A DNA stretch of 64,000 nucleotides from contig NC_069378.1 in the NCBI RefSeq assembly GCF_021730395.1, positions 40,003,001 through 40,067,000 on the forward strand, given 5' to 3'. Made by a program: the position numbers and the translations under genes. The notes beneath the pieces were generated by a model that saw nothing but the letters and a program-made list of their open reading frames with translations, made no database searches and had not been told where the DNA came from. Shown here piece after piece: positions 1 to 12,441 of this stretch. The stretch comes from Mercenaria mercenaria (Eukaryota > Mollusca > Bivalvia > Venerida > Veneridae). How positions within the stretch are numbered: the first letter of the stretch is position 1; every line of letters begins with the position of its first letter.

Positions 1-1668
1 GCTCTACAAGGGGGTTTTCAGAAAAATGACAGTTGCGTAATGTCATCATTCCTGCTGCGCGAGAGTATCTACTTTGCAAAAGAGAATAGGTCAAAACTAT
101 ATGCCTGCTTTCTAGACGTCCGTCAAGCATTTGACAGAGTCTCACACTCTTTACTCATGCTAAAACTGTCCAAGATAGTCAATTGCCAGCTATACAAAAT
201 TATATCCAACATGTTTGTAAACGTTTCAAGCTGTGTTAAGACTCGAGGTCTAACTTCAGACTGGATCAAAATAGAACAAGGCACGCGCCAAGGTCAATGC
301 CTAAGTCCCTGGCTCTATTTATTATTCATAAATGATTTAATGAATGCCATAGAGTTATCTAAAACATCCTTTAATATACATGAAACGCCTTACGGATGTC
401 CCACCCATGCTGATGATATGGTACTTCTTTCATTAAGTAAACATGGCCTTCAACACTTAATGGATACATGTCATAAAAACTCAAAAACTGAAAGGTATTT
501 GTACAATGCAAGCAAAAGCAGTGTTATTGTTTTCAATGAGAAAGAAAAAATGTTAAACTTAAGACAATGGAAATTAGGAGAAACAAACGTAAATGAATCC
601 GAATCGTACATTCATTTAGGTGTCTACTGTGACAAGTACATGACCCTTAACGTGAACATCAATGAAGCTTGTTCTAAAATACGAAAAACCTTCTTCAGTA
701 TGGCAAATGTAGGTGTACATAAAAATGGTCTACACCCCTTAACAGTCAAACACCTATACCAGTCAATAGTTTTATCTAAGGCTTTATTCGGGTGCGAACT
801 GTGGTGTGGTATTACGGACAGTCAATTACAGTCGTTAGAAAGAGTACACCGTCAGTGCATCAAATTTATGCAGGCAATGCCGCGGTATACACGGACGGAT
901 ATAGCGCTGGGTTGTGTCGGTGCCCTTACTCTTGAACAAGAGATTGACAAACGAAAGCTATTGTTTCTAGGCCAACTTTGTAATTTAGATGGGAATAAAC
1001 AAGTTCAGACACTATTTGTTACCCGTCTCGTGCAATTTCTTAACAAACCCAGTAAAATTCTAGGTTATATGCCGGATATTTACCGCATACTCGGCAAATA
1101 TGATTTAAGACACTTTATACATGATTTTGTTAAAACCGCGAAATTTCCAACTGTTTCGACATGGAAATCAGTAGTAAAAAGAAAAGTTAAAGATTACGCA
1201 AACTTTCAGTACAGGTCAAATTTAATTAACAATGAATGTTTGCATGCCTTTCTTAGCCTACACGGAGAGTTACTTCCGTGTGCCGTATGGCGATTCTGTC
1301 AGCTTTATCGCGATTACTTGCCTTATTGTAGAACTGTAGTCGCAACAATCAGCAAACTATTTGGTAATAGATATGCTTCAATTTGCCCAAATTGTAAACT
1401 GATTTCTGACTCAATTGCAGAACACCTTCTGCTTTTTTGCAGAGCGAATGATTCCATTCGACAAAATATGTGGTCTACCCTGCATAGAACCCTAGGAAAT
1501 GAGAATTTCATTACGCTAAGTAACATGCATTATTTAGATCAAATAGTGGAAATGTATTCAGGTTTCACCTCGATGACTATGTGTGACGTACAGAGAATAC
1601 AATGTTTTAAAGTCATACTGAGATATACACACCATTTAACAAAAATACTCGGCAATCTTTTTATGTAA
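1..1668 (+). CDS. LINE (non-LTR) reverse transcriptase, C-terminal part, cut by window edge
   Basis: The frame is open from base 1; the ATG at 40 is internal, because the residues before it (LQGGFQKNDSCV) match the QGGF block that precedes the RT palm. RT motifs follow in order: motif A FLDVRQAFD, motif B GTRQGQCLSPW, motif C HADD (Tyr or Phe replaced by His, both catalytic Asp kept), then the YxHLGV thumb region. Near the C-terminus a CPNC...H...C cluster (about residue 465) looks like the zinc-binding end found in many LINE ORF2 proteins. No endonuclease is visible because the 5' part lies outside the window. The frame has no internal stop over 1.67 kb, so the copy is fairly young. It is a CR1/Jockey/L2-type element; I cannot fix the clade by eye. 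Confidence 0.9.
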   Translation, partial: ALQGGFQKNDSCVMSSFLLRESIYFAKENRSKLYACFLDVRQAFDRVSHSLLMLKLSKIVNCQLYKIISNMFVNVSSCVKTRGLTSDWIKIEQGTRQGQCLSPWLYLLFINDLMNAIELSKTSFNIHETPYGCPTHADDMVLLSLSKHGLQHLMDTCHKNSKTERYLYNASKSSVIVFNEKEKMLNLRQWKLGETNVNESESYIHLGVYCDKYMTLNVNINEACSKIRKTFFSMANVGVHKNGLHPLTVKHLYQSIVLSKALFGCELWCGITDSQLQSLERVHRQCIKFMQAMPRYTRTDIALGCVGALTLEQEIDKRKLLFLGQLCNLDGNKQVQTLFVTRLVQFLNKPSKILGYMPDIYRILGKYDLRHFIHDFVKTAKFPTVSTWKSVVKRKVKDYANFQYRSNLINNECLHAFLSLHGELLPCAVWRFCQLYRDYLPYCRTVVATISKLFGNRYASICPNCKLISDSIAEHLLLFCRANDSIRQNMWSTLHRTLGNENFITLSNMHYLDQIVEMYSGFTSMTMCDVQRIQCFKVILRYTHHLTKILGNLFM

Positions 1669-2381
1669 GATTTCTTAAATTACCCCTTCCCCATTCCTCT
1701 CTATTCCCAGCTTGACTCCCTAATATCTTTCGCTTTCGATTAGGGTCTCGACACCGGGAAAGCTAAAAAAGAATTATACATAACAGACTTACATCGGAGC
1801 ATCTTTATACATTTATATATAGCCTGTATAAAGTTTGAAACTGAGAAAGTCTGATTCTACCGCTATACTTTTGTATTATAACATAGAATTATCTAGATTG
1901 TTTAAATAATATACTTCATCTAAGTTGATAATCACTTTAACCGTGATCTAAAATATGTGCTATACATAATGTTATATATGCATTATTATATGTCGCGCTT
2001 CTTGTTTTGTTAAGCTATAGTACATTATATATATAGCTTTACCAATTATACAAGGGAAGTGCTGAAGCCCATTAATTTGAAGTCTGCTTACATATTAAGC
2101 TGTGAGAACAGTAATAATAATATTATTATGTTGTAAATATTAATTATTTAAATAAGTAATGTCATTTCAAACCAGAACGAATTCTGTTATCCGCTCATTA
2201 TGAAAATATGTAATGCTTAAATCATTTGTTTGTTTAATTTTTGTTCACTTTCATTCATGTATTTGTTTACTTCATGTATTTGTTTACTCTGTTCATTTCA
2301 ATATGTGTAACTGTTACCAATTGTCTGTATTACATGTTTCTCATCTTATGGTGGAATAAAAGATGTCTATCTATCTATCTA
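1669..2381 (+). mobile_element. LINE 3' UTR and microsatellite tail
   Basis: AT-rich non-coding tail of the LINE at the left edge. It holds a polyadenylation-type hexamer AATAAA at 2355-2360 and ends in a short (TCTA)n run at 2366-2381. A tetranucleotide tail instead of poly(A) is common in CR1/L2-type LINEs. The element boundary is inferred from this tail; 2382-3463 shows nothing I can name. Confidence 0.6.
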
Positions 2382-3463
2382 GTCTGTCCACTAACTTTCA
2401 AGTGAGATGAATGATTTGCGATAAGATTTGCGTATATGTCGAATTTTGTCGAAAAATTCATTTTGCACGTGTAGCCCGTGACTCAAATAGAGTTCATTGA
2501 ATTTGACAAATCTCTGCACCTATGACTACTCAGTTGGGTCAAAAACATCGTCGTGTTATGTTTTTAATACAGTTCGATGCGATGTTTAAAATATAGGGGT
2601 CAATAGAGTGGTAACTTTTCAATGACGCTGAGTATATATACTGGCTACATTCACAACTGTAAACATGAAATATATAAAATATATACACTACAGTATGTGA
2701 GCTAATCTACCCTGCCTTAGGAGGTTATTCGTATTATATTGATTACTTGCACTGAAGTGCATGCTTTGGCAAATAAAATTAATTGAGAAGGATGCACCAG
2801 ACAAGTTGTTACATGCTGAACATAAAGATGAGTGAAGTTTACAATACCAAGATTAAAGTCGTCTCCCAATCATTGTGTGTATGGATGATAACAATTTTTA
2901 GAAAGAAATGTAAGTTCTAAATGGTGTTACAGTACGTGGATAAGTTTATTGAGCAAAGTACATATTATTCTTGTTAAGAATATTGTCCATATAGCTAGGT
3001 GAATTGTTACTTACAGTGTCTTGAAAAAAAAAACTCAATAAAAATTCGATTAGTAATGCACAATTAGTCCCCGTGGAATTGCTAAAGTTCATTTCCAAGT
3101 TGTTCAATGAATAGAAAAGTTATTTCAAATCAAGTTTGTTCCTACAGTGTGTTACAGTATCACAACCAGTTATAATATGTTGGCTTGATTTGTTAGAACA
3201 GTGGTTAAAAGTTTGAACCAAGAGAATAATGAAATAATTCCAGTAATATTATGTTGCTTTATTAAGTAAAACACACATGTAATACGTGATATGTATAATC
3301 AGCCGCTAATATGTGATTGTCAGCAACTATCATCAGCTAGGATGTACCTAATATCCCATAAACGGCGTTATTATATGTTAAGAAATATGCACAAGTTCTG
3401 CCACGGATCGAATTAATGCGCGACTTTAGAGACGTAATATCATTTGGCAAATGACGAATGTAT

Positions 3464-4375
3464 ATCTATCTATCTATCTATCTATCTATCTTCGAACCCC
3501 TTACGGAGACGTAGACATTAATAGACTGAAGTGTAAAAAGATAGTAAAAAGCAAGGAAAAATAACTTGGTTAAAAAGTAAGAGTTTAAAAGCACAGGGGT
3601 TGGGAAGTGGACAACAGCAGGAGGAAGATGATTCCAGTGATACACTGTTTTGGGGAAGAAAGAATACTTTAATACTCTGTAGCTGCTGTAAATATCTTGT
3701 AACTGAGGGAATGGAAGTGACGTGTTGGGCGAGTGAGGGGAACTAAAAAAGCCTTCTTTGGGGATGGCAGCTAATTCATAGTGGGCTTTGTACATAAGGG
3801 AAAGTCTACTATCAATACTTCTGAGATAAAGGCGACGAAGTTTGAGGGATTGTAATATGTCTGTGACACTGGAAATTTGACCGTAGTCAGCCTTAATCCA
3901 ACGAGCTGCTCGTCCATCTGGACAGCCTCTATCTGGTCTATGTGGGTTTGGGTAAAGGGTGACCACACTTCAGAGCCATTCAGTCTCCAGCGGGTGTCTA
4001 ACCGAAGTGTCTAGTAAGCCATTGACCTAATAGGTTCAGATTTGACCTTGATATTTCTGCGCAGAGACCCTAACGTTTGATTAGCTTCTTGATTTGATAT
4101 TTCCACGCCAAGGTATTTGGCCGGGGTGACTGATTCAAATAGAACTCCATTGAGGTAGTACTGGGTGGGAATAGGATGTTTCCTTCTTGTGACGAGGAAA
4201 GTTCTACATTTTGAAGGGTCGAATTCCATGTACCACACCAACTCCCACTCTTTTAACATTTTGAGGTCATTTTGGAGGGTAACTGATTCAGTGTGAGGTA
4301 GACTGCTGTATCATCTGCAAAGAGGCGGACTTTGGGGTTAATATTTTATGGGAGATCATTTATATTAGCTAAAAG
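3464..4375 (-). mobile_element. 5'-truncated, decayed LINE fragment
   Basis: Read on the minus strand, 4372-4260 encodes an RT motif C region (VRLFADDTAVYL). 4259-4011 encodes the following thumb region (FDPSKCRTFLV, then AKYLGVEIS). 3966-3500 encodes the far C-terminus (RAARWIKADY, SSVTDILQSLKLRRLYLRS, MYKAHYELAAIP). These segments lie in different frames (a shift near 4000 and another near 3960), so the coding region is broken. The element ends at a (GATA)n run, 3464-3491 as read on minus. Its tail differs from that of the plus-strand LINE nearby, so it is a separate family or copy. Confidence 0.8.
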
Positions 4376-5567
4376 AGCTATATAAAATAAATATATTATT
4401 ATAAGCTATATTATTCGATTCAAAACTAATAATAATGTTATTTTTAAACACGCACCTACACTTATTAAATAATAATTTAATCTCTGAAAAAATTATTAAC
4501 GCGACGAAAGACTTTAATATGACGGCAGAATTGTCGATAGTGAATAACGTTTTTTTTTTTAAAAATGTTCTTACGCCACATTTAATGACTAATGTCAAAT
4601 TTGTAATATCTTGCATGTTACCTTAAACGTGGAACTTTTTAAGCAAGCGTGTCTATATTTAGATATTACAACCATAGTTTATTAAAATATATTCAAGCGG
4701 GTATTTAATACAAGCATAGTTTATTATTTAGATATGTTAAGTTATTATATTCAAGCGGGTATTTAACGACAAAATCCAACGAAAATTAATAAATTAAATG
4801 TGTATCGGGGTGTACCTAACCCATGGGGTCATTCTGCGGCAACCGTCGGGTATGTAAAGAATTCGTTTACTTTTGTTTATAATTATTTATGAACTTCCGG
4901 TTTCGTGTACCAAAACAACAAAATCACCGGTGGGTGTATATTTTATTTTCATTATCATTAATCAGTTACAAAAGAGGACTGAGCATTTCAAAATTGAAAG
5001 TAAATTAGATGAATGATTGTTTAACGATATCATTTCTTTTTCATTCATGAGCGATCAGTTTCTTAAATGTGAAACTATTCGTCCTCAAAAGGTTTCGTAC
5101 TGCCGCGATACTCGGGTATTTCGATACAGTCTAAAGCGCCAGTCTCACTAAACGTTTTTTTAGCTAATGACAACAAATTCTCTGACAGAATAGGAAACAC
5201 TTTAACTATTTGTGTTAAGATATAACCATTTATTTAGGTAAATTTTTCAATGAAAGTGTCTAGGTGTGCGGATTCTTAAGATAAGATTTATTTTGAGTCG
5301 GCAAGACATTTACAAGTAACATAAGCTCTGATCTAGAACCTGATTCAGTGATTATAGAGGTACGGATCTGAACCTCTAGCATTTGAGTATAGAGGTATGG
5401 ATGAGCCTGTTAGGGGTTGTCTAGGGGTACAGACTTCCTTTTTCCAGATGTGTGTATTTCAACGTAATTATATAAATATAATTTCGTTGAAATAGTTTTC
5501 ACTCTGTTTAATTCCATTAATGTTTCAGCCTTATGTAATTCTCTATATCATGGCGTTCTTTCAATAC
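4376..5567. other. Intergenic, no recognised gene
   Basis: No open frame of note. The part from about 4790 to 5160 has visibly more CpG dinucleotides than its surroundings, and a short ATG-to-GT-donor segment sits at 4823-4849. This could be a promoter or first-exon region for NSF on the same strand, but nothing proves it. Confidence 0.3.
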
Positions 5568-5569
5568 AC

Positions 5570-7152
5570 TATATTATATTGTTTTTGTCCTGTCCGTCCG
5601 TCCGTCACACTTCATTTCTGATTAATAACTGGAGAACCATTTGACCTAGGACCAGTAAACTGCTTAGGGTGGCAGGGTTATGAAGTAGATAACCCCTGTT
5701 GTTTATGGGGTCACTCCATCAAAGGTCAAGGTCACAGGGGCCTGAACATGGAAACCCATTTCCGATCAATAACTTCAGAACCACTTGACCCAGAATGATG
5801 AAACTTCTGTTTTACTTCATAGGGTGATTGGACATGCAGAGTAGATGACCCCTATTGATTTTGGTGTCACTGTGTTAAAGGTAAAGGGCACAGGGGCCTG
5901 AACATGGAAAATCATTTCCGATCAGTAACTAATGAGAACCACTTGACGCAGAATTTTGAAATTTCATTTAGTACATCCAAAATGAAAAGTAGGATGATTA
6001 GACATGCAGAGTAGATAACTGTTTAAAAGGTCAAGGTCACAGGGGCCTGAACATGGAAAACCATTTCCAGTCAGTAACTTTAGAACCATTTGACCTAAAA
6101 CCTTCAAACTTCATAGGGTGATGGGACTTACAGAGTAGATGACCCCTATAATTTTTGTGGTTACTAGAATAACTAGATCAAAGGTCAAGGTCACAGGGGC
6201 CTGAACATGGAAAACTGTTTCTGATCAATAACTTCAGAACCACTTGACCAAGAATGTTGAAACTTCATAGGATGATCAAACATGTAAAGTAGATGACCCC
6301 TATTGCTTTTTGGATCACTTGATCAAAAGTCACAGGGACCAGAACATGGAAAACGGTTTCCAATCAATAACTTGAGAACAATTTGAGCCAGAACCTTCAA
6401 ACTTCATAGGATCATAGGACTTAAAGTGTAGATGACCCTTATTGTTTTTTTGGGTCATCTGAGCAAAGGCTAAGGTCGCAGGGGCCTGAACATGGAAAAC
6501 TCTTTCCAATCAGTAGCTTGAGAACCACTTGACCCGAATGTTGAAACTTAATATTAACGTGGAATATTTGGTTAAAGTTTTTGATAAAGTTAAATATCTC
6601 TGTTACTATTAAAGTTATTGACTTGAAACTTAAAATAGGTACCTACTGTCTAAGTCTACACCAGGAGAAACAATCCCCATAACTCTGATTTTGACAGAGT
6701 TATGCCCCTTTTTAACTTAGAATTTTCGGTTAAAGTTTTTGATAAAGTCAAATATCTCTGTTACTATCAAAGCTATTGACTTGAAACTGGAAATGGTTAT
6801 CTACTATCAAAGTCTACACCAGGAGAAACAATCCCCATAACTCTAATTTGAATTTGGTGGAGTTATGCCCCTTTTTGACTTAGATTTTTTTTTGTTAAAA
6901 ATTCTGATAAAGTCAGTGTTACTATCAAAGCTATTGACTTGAAACTTTAAATAGTTATTAACTAATAACTGTATCAAAGTGTACTCTTGGAGCAACAATC
7001 CCCATAACTTTGATTTGAATGTTGTCCAGAGTTATGCGCCTTTTTAACTTAGAATGTTTGTTTAAAGTTTTGTAAAGTTCACTGGCGAAGCTCTAATTTT
7101 GAGTCAGGCGCTGAGAAAAGTCGAGCGCGCTGTCTTACGGACAGCTCTTGTT
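5570..7152 (+). mobile_element. Non-autonomous Helentron-like element with two tandem-repeat blocks
   Basis: It starts near a run of GTCC repeats (about 5588) and ends with the hairpin GCTGTCTTACGGACAGC followed by TCTTGTT at 7152. Block 1 (about 5690-6540) holds six diverged units of about 150 bp marked by CAGGGGCCTGAACATGG. Block 2 (about 6570-7080) holds four units of about 160 bp marked by TTAAAGTTTTTGATAAAGT. There is no coding capacity. The 3' end matches elements at 15505-15825 (+) and 58233-59076 (-). Confidence 0.7.
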
Positions 7153-7431
7153 ATATAGGCCATAAGAATGAAACGTTAATTGAATTAAACAGTGTGAAAA
7201 CTATAGAGTATTTGAAAGTTTGATACTCCTTAGGGTAAAAAAACAGTGTTATGGAGTTATTATTGCTCTTTAAAAGGTTTCCAGCATTGTTGTTGTTTTT
7301 GTTGTTGTATAGTAGCTGTGCTAAAACAAATATTGACAAACATAAATTTCAAATGTGATGGCGTGTTCATGGTATTAATGAAATTTAACACTACTGTGTA
7401 GCCGGAGTATGTCACATTATAAGAATCTTGT

Positions 7432-7484
7432 ATGCCTGTCTGAATAGTACAAGGTTGGGAAAACCTTTGTCAGACACAGGCATT
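7432..7484. repeat. Short inverted repeat, MITE remnant
   Basis: Arms ATGCCTGTCTGA and TCAGACACAGGCAT form a small foldback. The same arm consensus (TGCCTGTGTAAGA) occurs in the foldback at 60961-61083, so both probably belong to one MITE family. 7490-9330 otherwise holds nothing I recognise. Confidence 0.45.
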
Positions 7485-9334
7485 CTGGCATAACTTGAAA
7501 AAACTACTTTTCTTGTCTACAGGGCAACGACTACTGTCAATACTTTTCTTCTAGAACCAGAAGTAATATTTCTTTGCCATTTTAAAATCATACAATTTGC
7601 ATGTAGTCATGCTAGATGTCAGTTTTTATTACCAGAAATAATACAGTGTGGCCTCAAGATGCAAGTGTATTGTCATAATTTGACTGTCTGTGCTGACTTT
7701 ACCCATTCAGAATGAAAAGGTGTTTTCTCTGGAAAATAGCTAGAAAGAATATTGATTAAATGACTTATTTAGTGGATAGCAATAAATCATGGAACAGTCA
7801 AAGAAATGTTGATGGTGAATTCTATAAATGATCTTCCCAGATACTTGGTTATTGTAGTCATGGAATCTGTCTGGGATATTATACATTGTAATTGGCTATT
7901 GTTTCAGTCAGACTGAGTAATATGATATTTGATAATTTTTTGTTGCAACCTTTAATTACCAGTATTATACAACCGTGTATTTAACATATATCTCTATTAT
8001 AAAATGACCCCTTACATAAATAGATGGTTCATAGTTTGGGTTATATATAACTGGTCTATAGATATTCAACCCAAGTTTGTTTAACTTTAAGTCTAGTCAA
8101 AACTTGAAAAGAATTTTTTTTTTTTAATAAAGACAAATACTCTAACATAGATTCAGATGCAAGACCATAATATCCTAACTGAAGCCCTGAATCACAAATC
8201 AATGTCAGAAGCAGATAGAGGTTAAATATAGATTCAAGATTTTGTTACGAAACTGAACAAGGAATGTTGTCTCGCTTGATTTTCCCTTTTGATATAGCTA
8301 CATTATTTAATATGATGAAGAAATATAAAATCAATAGTATGGGAATACTATAAGTGTAAAAAAGCACCTTGGTCCTCTTACTTGAAGAGTTTGTGAAATA
8401 TTTATCTAATGGTGGTCTGTTTAGTGTGTAAGAAGCTTCTCTCTGTGACATTACAGATTCTGTGATAGATAAAGACTAGGCAACTTACGGGGCAGAAATT
8501 AAGTTGTTTTTTTTTTGAGAGAGAGGTGAATAAAAGGGGAGATAATTTTCCAATATTTCTTGTTATCCCCACATGCATTGCTTGTGACAATCAATTGGCT
8601 ATGTGAAATGTCTAAGAATTTCTGTGACTTTCAATAAATCAATACAAACAACTGTAAAAAGCTCCGGGGATCATTTTCACAAGCGAAATATTTCTGGTGT
8701 TATAGCATAGGATCGTTGTTAGTGTTTTGTATATGCATCAATATCACCATCGCAGACGAGGCAAATAACTGCATTTTTGGTTTGTTCTGTTTTTGGAGAA
8801 AATGTTCTAGTAGACTGTGTTAATATTATTCTTCCTGACGATAATTAACAGAAATGTTCTAGGTTTTTTTACAGCCATAGATTAAATCTTTTGGTGACTT
8901 TGACTATACATGTATTTTATAAAATAGGATAGTACCATAAATTAAACAGAATAAAATTGACATATTGGTAAGTATTATAAATTGTTTGCTAGCTAGCGAG
9001 TTCAAAATTTCAAGGGCTTGATATGTTTGCATATATATTGTTTGACTTAGTGATATTGGATTGATTACGTGTTTGTTTGGAGTTGTTAAAACAAGGAAGT
9101 TTATTCAGACACACTTTCCTGGTAATGCTTGTAATCATATACAGGTATTAAATTTGGATTTCATAAAGTCAGGGAGAATTTCATTTTTTATAAGTAAGTT
9201 CTAGAACTTTATATATTTCATGCTCAGAAAGTTACATTTATCAATGTATGCTTTGACCTTTAGTCTGCTAAATTTCTAAAATTGACTGGTCCATCATTCA
9301 ATCTAAGCAATACCATTTATTATTCAAAGAGGTG

Positions 9335-9440
9335 TGACTGAATAGAGAACAGTGCAGACCATGATGCTGATCTTGGTCTGCACTGGTCGCAAAGGCAGAA
9401 TCAGTTGCTGGCAGCAGGTTAAAGGTTAATGATGCCTTGA
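9335..9440. repeat. Small interspersed repeat with hairpin
   Basis: Inverted arms CAGTGCAGACC (9350-9360) and GGTCTGCACTG (9375-9385) enclose a short loop, followed by a GCAAAGGCAGAATCA segment of a kind often seen dispersed in bivalve DNA. Family and ends are uncertain. Confidence 0.35.
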
Positions 9441-9639
9441 GATTTTTCTTTATTGATTTCGTTAGCGATTCAGACATCATAATTGACTGTGCATGGATAT
9501 TTCGTTTATGCCCTACCATATAAATGAGGGGGGAGGGCGTCAGGGCGGGCATAATTATATTGTTACCGCTGTCTATGTGTTTGCCTTTGAGTGCACAAAA
9601 TCTTGTTTGGTTGAATATTTTAAAAAAAAATTATTTTGC

Positions 9640-11056
9640 ATTGTTTGATTTTGATATAACTTGGCACAAATAACCAGCATGATATGACAGTGTGTCACAT
9701 GCAAATCCTGGCTGCTGTCTCAAAAATCAACATCCCACTTTGAGGTTAAAAGATTTAGGTGTTTGCGTGTAAACAAAATCTTACTCAAACAATAGCTTTG
9801 TTGTGCATTGTGGGATTTCAAAATAACTTGTCACATATATCCATGATAATACTATGTAAGATGACATATTGCATGCAGCATTCAGACCCCTAGCTCAAAG
9901 TTCAAGGTCACACTTGGAGGTTAATGTCAATTTGTCTGTAACATTTTTATGCAAGTATTTACCATAACAAGAGAATGTGTCTTGTTCAAAGCCCATATCC
10001 CTACCGTAAAAGTCAAAGTTGAACTTATGCCACCCTTTGAAGAAGGTGGGATATATTGTTTTGCAGATGTAGGTCGATCAGTCTGTCTGTGTGTAGACCA
10101 ATCCGTTTCAGGATGATAACTCAAGAAGGCTTGGACCTAGGATCATGAAGGTTGATAGGGAGGTTTGTGATGACCAGCAGATGACCTCTATTGATTTTGA
10201 GGTCAGTAGGTCTAAAGGTCAGGTTACAGTGATCCGGAACAGTTAAACAGTTTCCGGATGATAACTGGAAAAAAGTTGGGCCTAGGAACATGAAAGTTGA
10301 TAATGAGGTTGGTCATGTCAAGCAGATGACCCCTATTGATATAATATAATTATTGATTTGAGGTCTGTATTTCAAATGTCTAGTGCACAGTGACAAAATA
10401 ATTTCTGTTTGAATGCATCATGAGGGAGCATTTTGTGTTTACGAGGTCCCAATTAAGAGCCATACCCCTACCTCAAAGGTCAAGGTCACTCTTGGAAGTG
10501 AAAGAAATTACATCATTTTTCATGTGCAGTCTAAATTTTGTATGAATGGATGTATATTCAAATAATTAGGCACATACATTGAACTTTACTAGACAATATG
10601 AGGTGTGCAAGACCTACTAGTTGACCCCAAACTTAAAGGTCAAGATCATCTCTTAGAAGTCAAATATGTATATAACTTTTGTATGAATGCATGAATATTA
10701 ATATAACTTGGCACAAGCATTCACCATTACTAGGTGATATGTTGAGTGTAAGACCTAGAACCCTATCTCTAAGGTCAGATGCAAGACTTATACCCGAAAA
10801 TCAAAGATCAAGATCACACTTAAAGGTCAAAAGATTTTATTTCATTTTGCTCAACTTGCCTGTATTTTATATGCATAGAAAGATATACAGATTTTTAAGT
10901 ATTCAGATGTGAAATGAATATGCACAGTTGTATTCCAGTCCATAACATCAGTATGCATGTTCCATTGTCAAAGTGCCATTACTCGAAGGACTCGCACTTA
11001 TTGTGTCCAAATAAAACATAACGGGGGAATCCGTGTTCTATAGACACATTCTAGTT
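9640..11056 (+). mobile_element. Non-autonomous Helentron-like repeat block, interrupted
   Basis: Diverged units of about 150 bp carry ATAACTTGGCACAA and AAAGGTCAAGGTCA-type motifs at about 9650, 9800, 10540 and 10690. The right end is a hairpin GTGTTCTATAGACAC followed by ATTCTAGTT (to 11056), which resembles the hairpin plus CTTGTT end of the other families here. A second element (10025-10450) is inserted in it. 11057-12299 shows no feature. Confidence 0.5.
10025..10450 (+). mobile_element. Nested Helentron-like element, TATGCC family
   Basis: It opens with TTATGCCACCC and a matching GGTGGG (5' hairpin), then GATATATTGTTTTGCAG, and closes with GGAGCATTTTGTGTTTACGAGG. It has two units of about 145 bp with the phrase GACCAGCAGATGACC. 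The same family occurs at 45378-46255 (+) and 62410-62874 (-). Confidence 0.6.
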
Positions 11057-12299
11057 TGAATGTTTGATTTCCAGGGAGACACATGTTCAGTTTATAATAT
11101 TGAGTAATGATTCTTTGGCATGGGAATGTCTCCAAACCAGCAACCATTATTCAATTTTTTCCAGAAATTCTTGAATAACACAATAATTTTTTTTCATTTT
11201 TAGGTCTACAATAATCAAAGTCATTAATCAGTAGTTCTGTCCTTTTAAAATAGGCTTATTTTAGATGTATTTTGGGGGCATAAGCTAAAGGTGGATGGGG
11301 TGAGCAAATTTGTTGGCCTCCACCCTCTCAGGGTTGTGGGTATCTGAATGCCCTTGCTCCCTTACTCCATATACCTACATGTTACTGTGTAATTTTGACA
11401 TATTGATGTTTGCACATAGTCTGATAGAGGATTGATAAAACTAAGTTGTTAAATGGAACAGGGAAGTTAATTTAGACAAGTCATACTTTCTTGGAATTGT
11501 TGTACAATTTTCAGTAATTATACACAGGTATAATTTGTCATGTTAGGATTTAAGGATCTTAAGTTATAATCTGTAAGTAAATTTGATTTTTTTCCATGGT
11601 AAAAAAAATTTCATTCATGGGGAAGTGCAGCATACATGGAATGTATTCTTGTCTAAATGAAAGTTTTAATTTTTCTACAAACTACAAACAGTTAAAAAAT
11701 TCCATGCGTTTTAATGCATTGTTAGTTGAAAAAATGTATTTTTGATCCTGATAAAGAATTTCACTTTTATGCTAAAAATGACCCAAAATGCCAGCCCTAA
11801 AACCAAGAAAAGTTCTTTGAAAAGAGTAATCTACCATTATTTGATAAAAAACAAAGATACCATACTAAAATACAAAAGAGCATTAGAATTTTTACTAATA
11901 ATAATTTTGACAATATTCTTCTAGTTTAAATATTGTTTGTACCAATGTAATTATTTATGATAACCCTGAAGTCCTATTAACATCTTTGATAACCCTCACT
12001 GTTAGAAAATGAAAATGACAGGATAGAATACACTGTTGTACTTGAAGTATCGTATAAATGGATATCATTAACTAAATGGTAAATCAGCTAGTTTTGATTT
12101 TTGCAAAGAGACTAGGGAAGCACTTTTTTCAGAATCTGGATTTATTTATAAGGTGAAATAACAAATAGAAGCAACTATAATTGCATTGCCTGACAAACAA
12201 AACAGAAAACTACATGCAATATTTTATCATGAACTGAGTCACAAAAATGGCTTGATCTTATAAAGTATATAGTCATTTTTTCATTCTTTCATATTTCAG

Positions 12300-12368
12300 A
12301 GTGAAGACAATGATTGGGTGATTCTAACTGAATTTGATATAGAAAGTGAATTAAATACAGCAGAAAAA
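12300..12368 (+). CDS. Putative upstream in-frame exon of NSF
   Basis: A 69-bp segment lies between a good acceptor (TTCATATTTCAG) and a strong donor (GTAAGT). It has no stop in the phase-0 frame and reads SEDNDWVILTEFDIE then SELNTAEK. Joined to the next exon (13583) it stays in frame and enters the recognisable NSF N-terminus three bases before its ATG. It has no in-frame ATG of its own, so it would need a further upstream exon. It may be an N-terminal extension, an alternative exon, or a 5' UTR exon that happens to be open. The peptide is acidic and matches no NSF segment I know. Confidence 0.5.
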
Positions 12369-12441
12369 GTAAGTGTATATAGTTTATTTATATGATTACT
12401 AGTAGATAACATTGTGACCATTTCACATGCCATTTCTTGTA

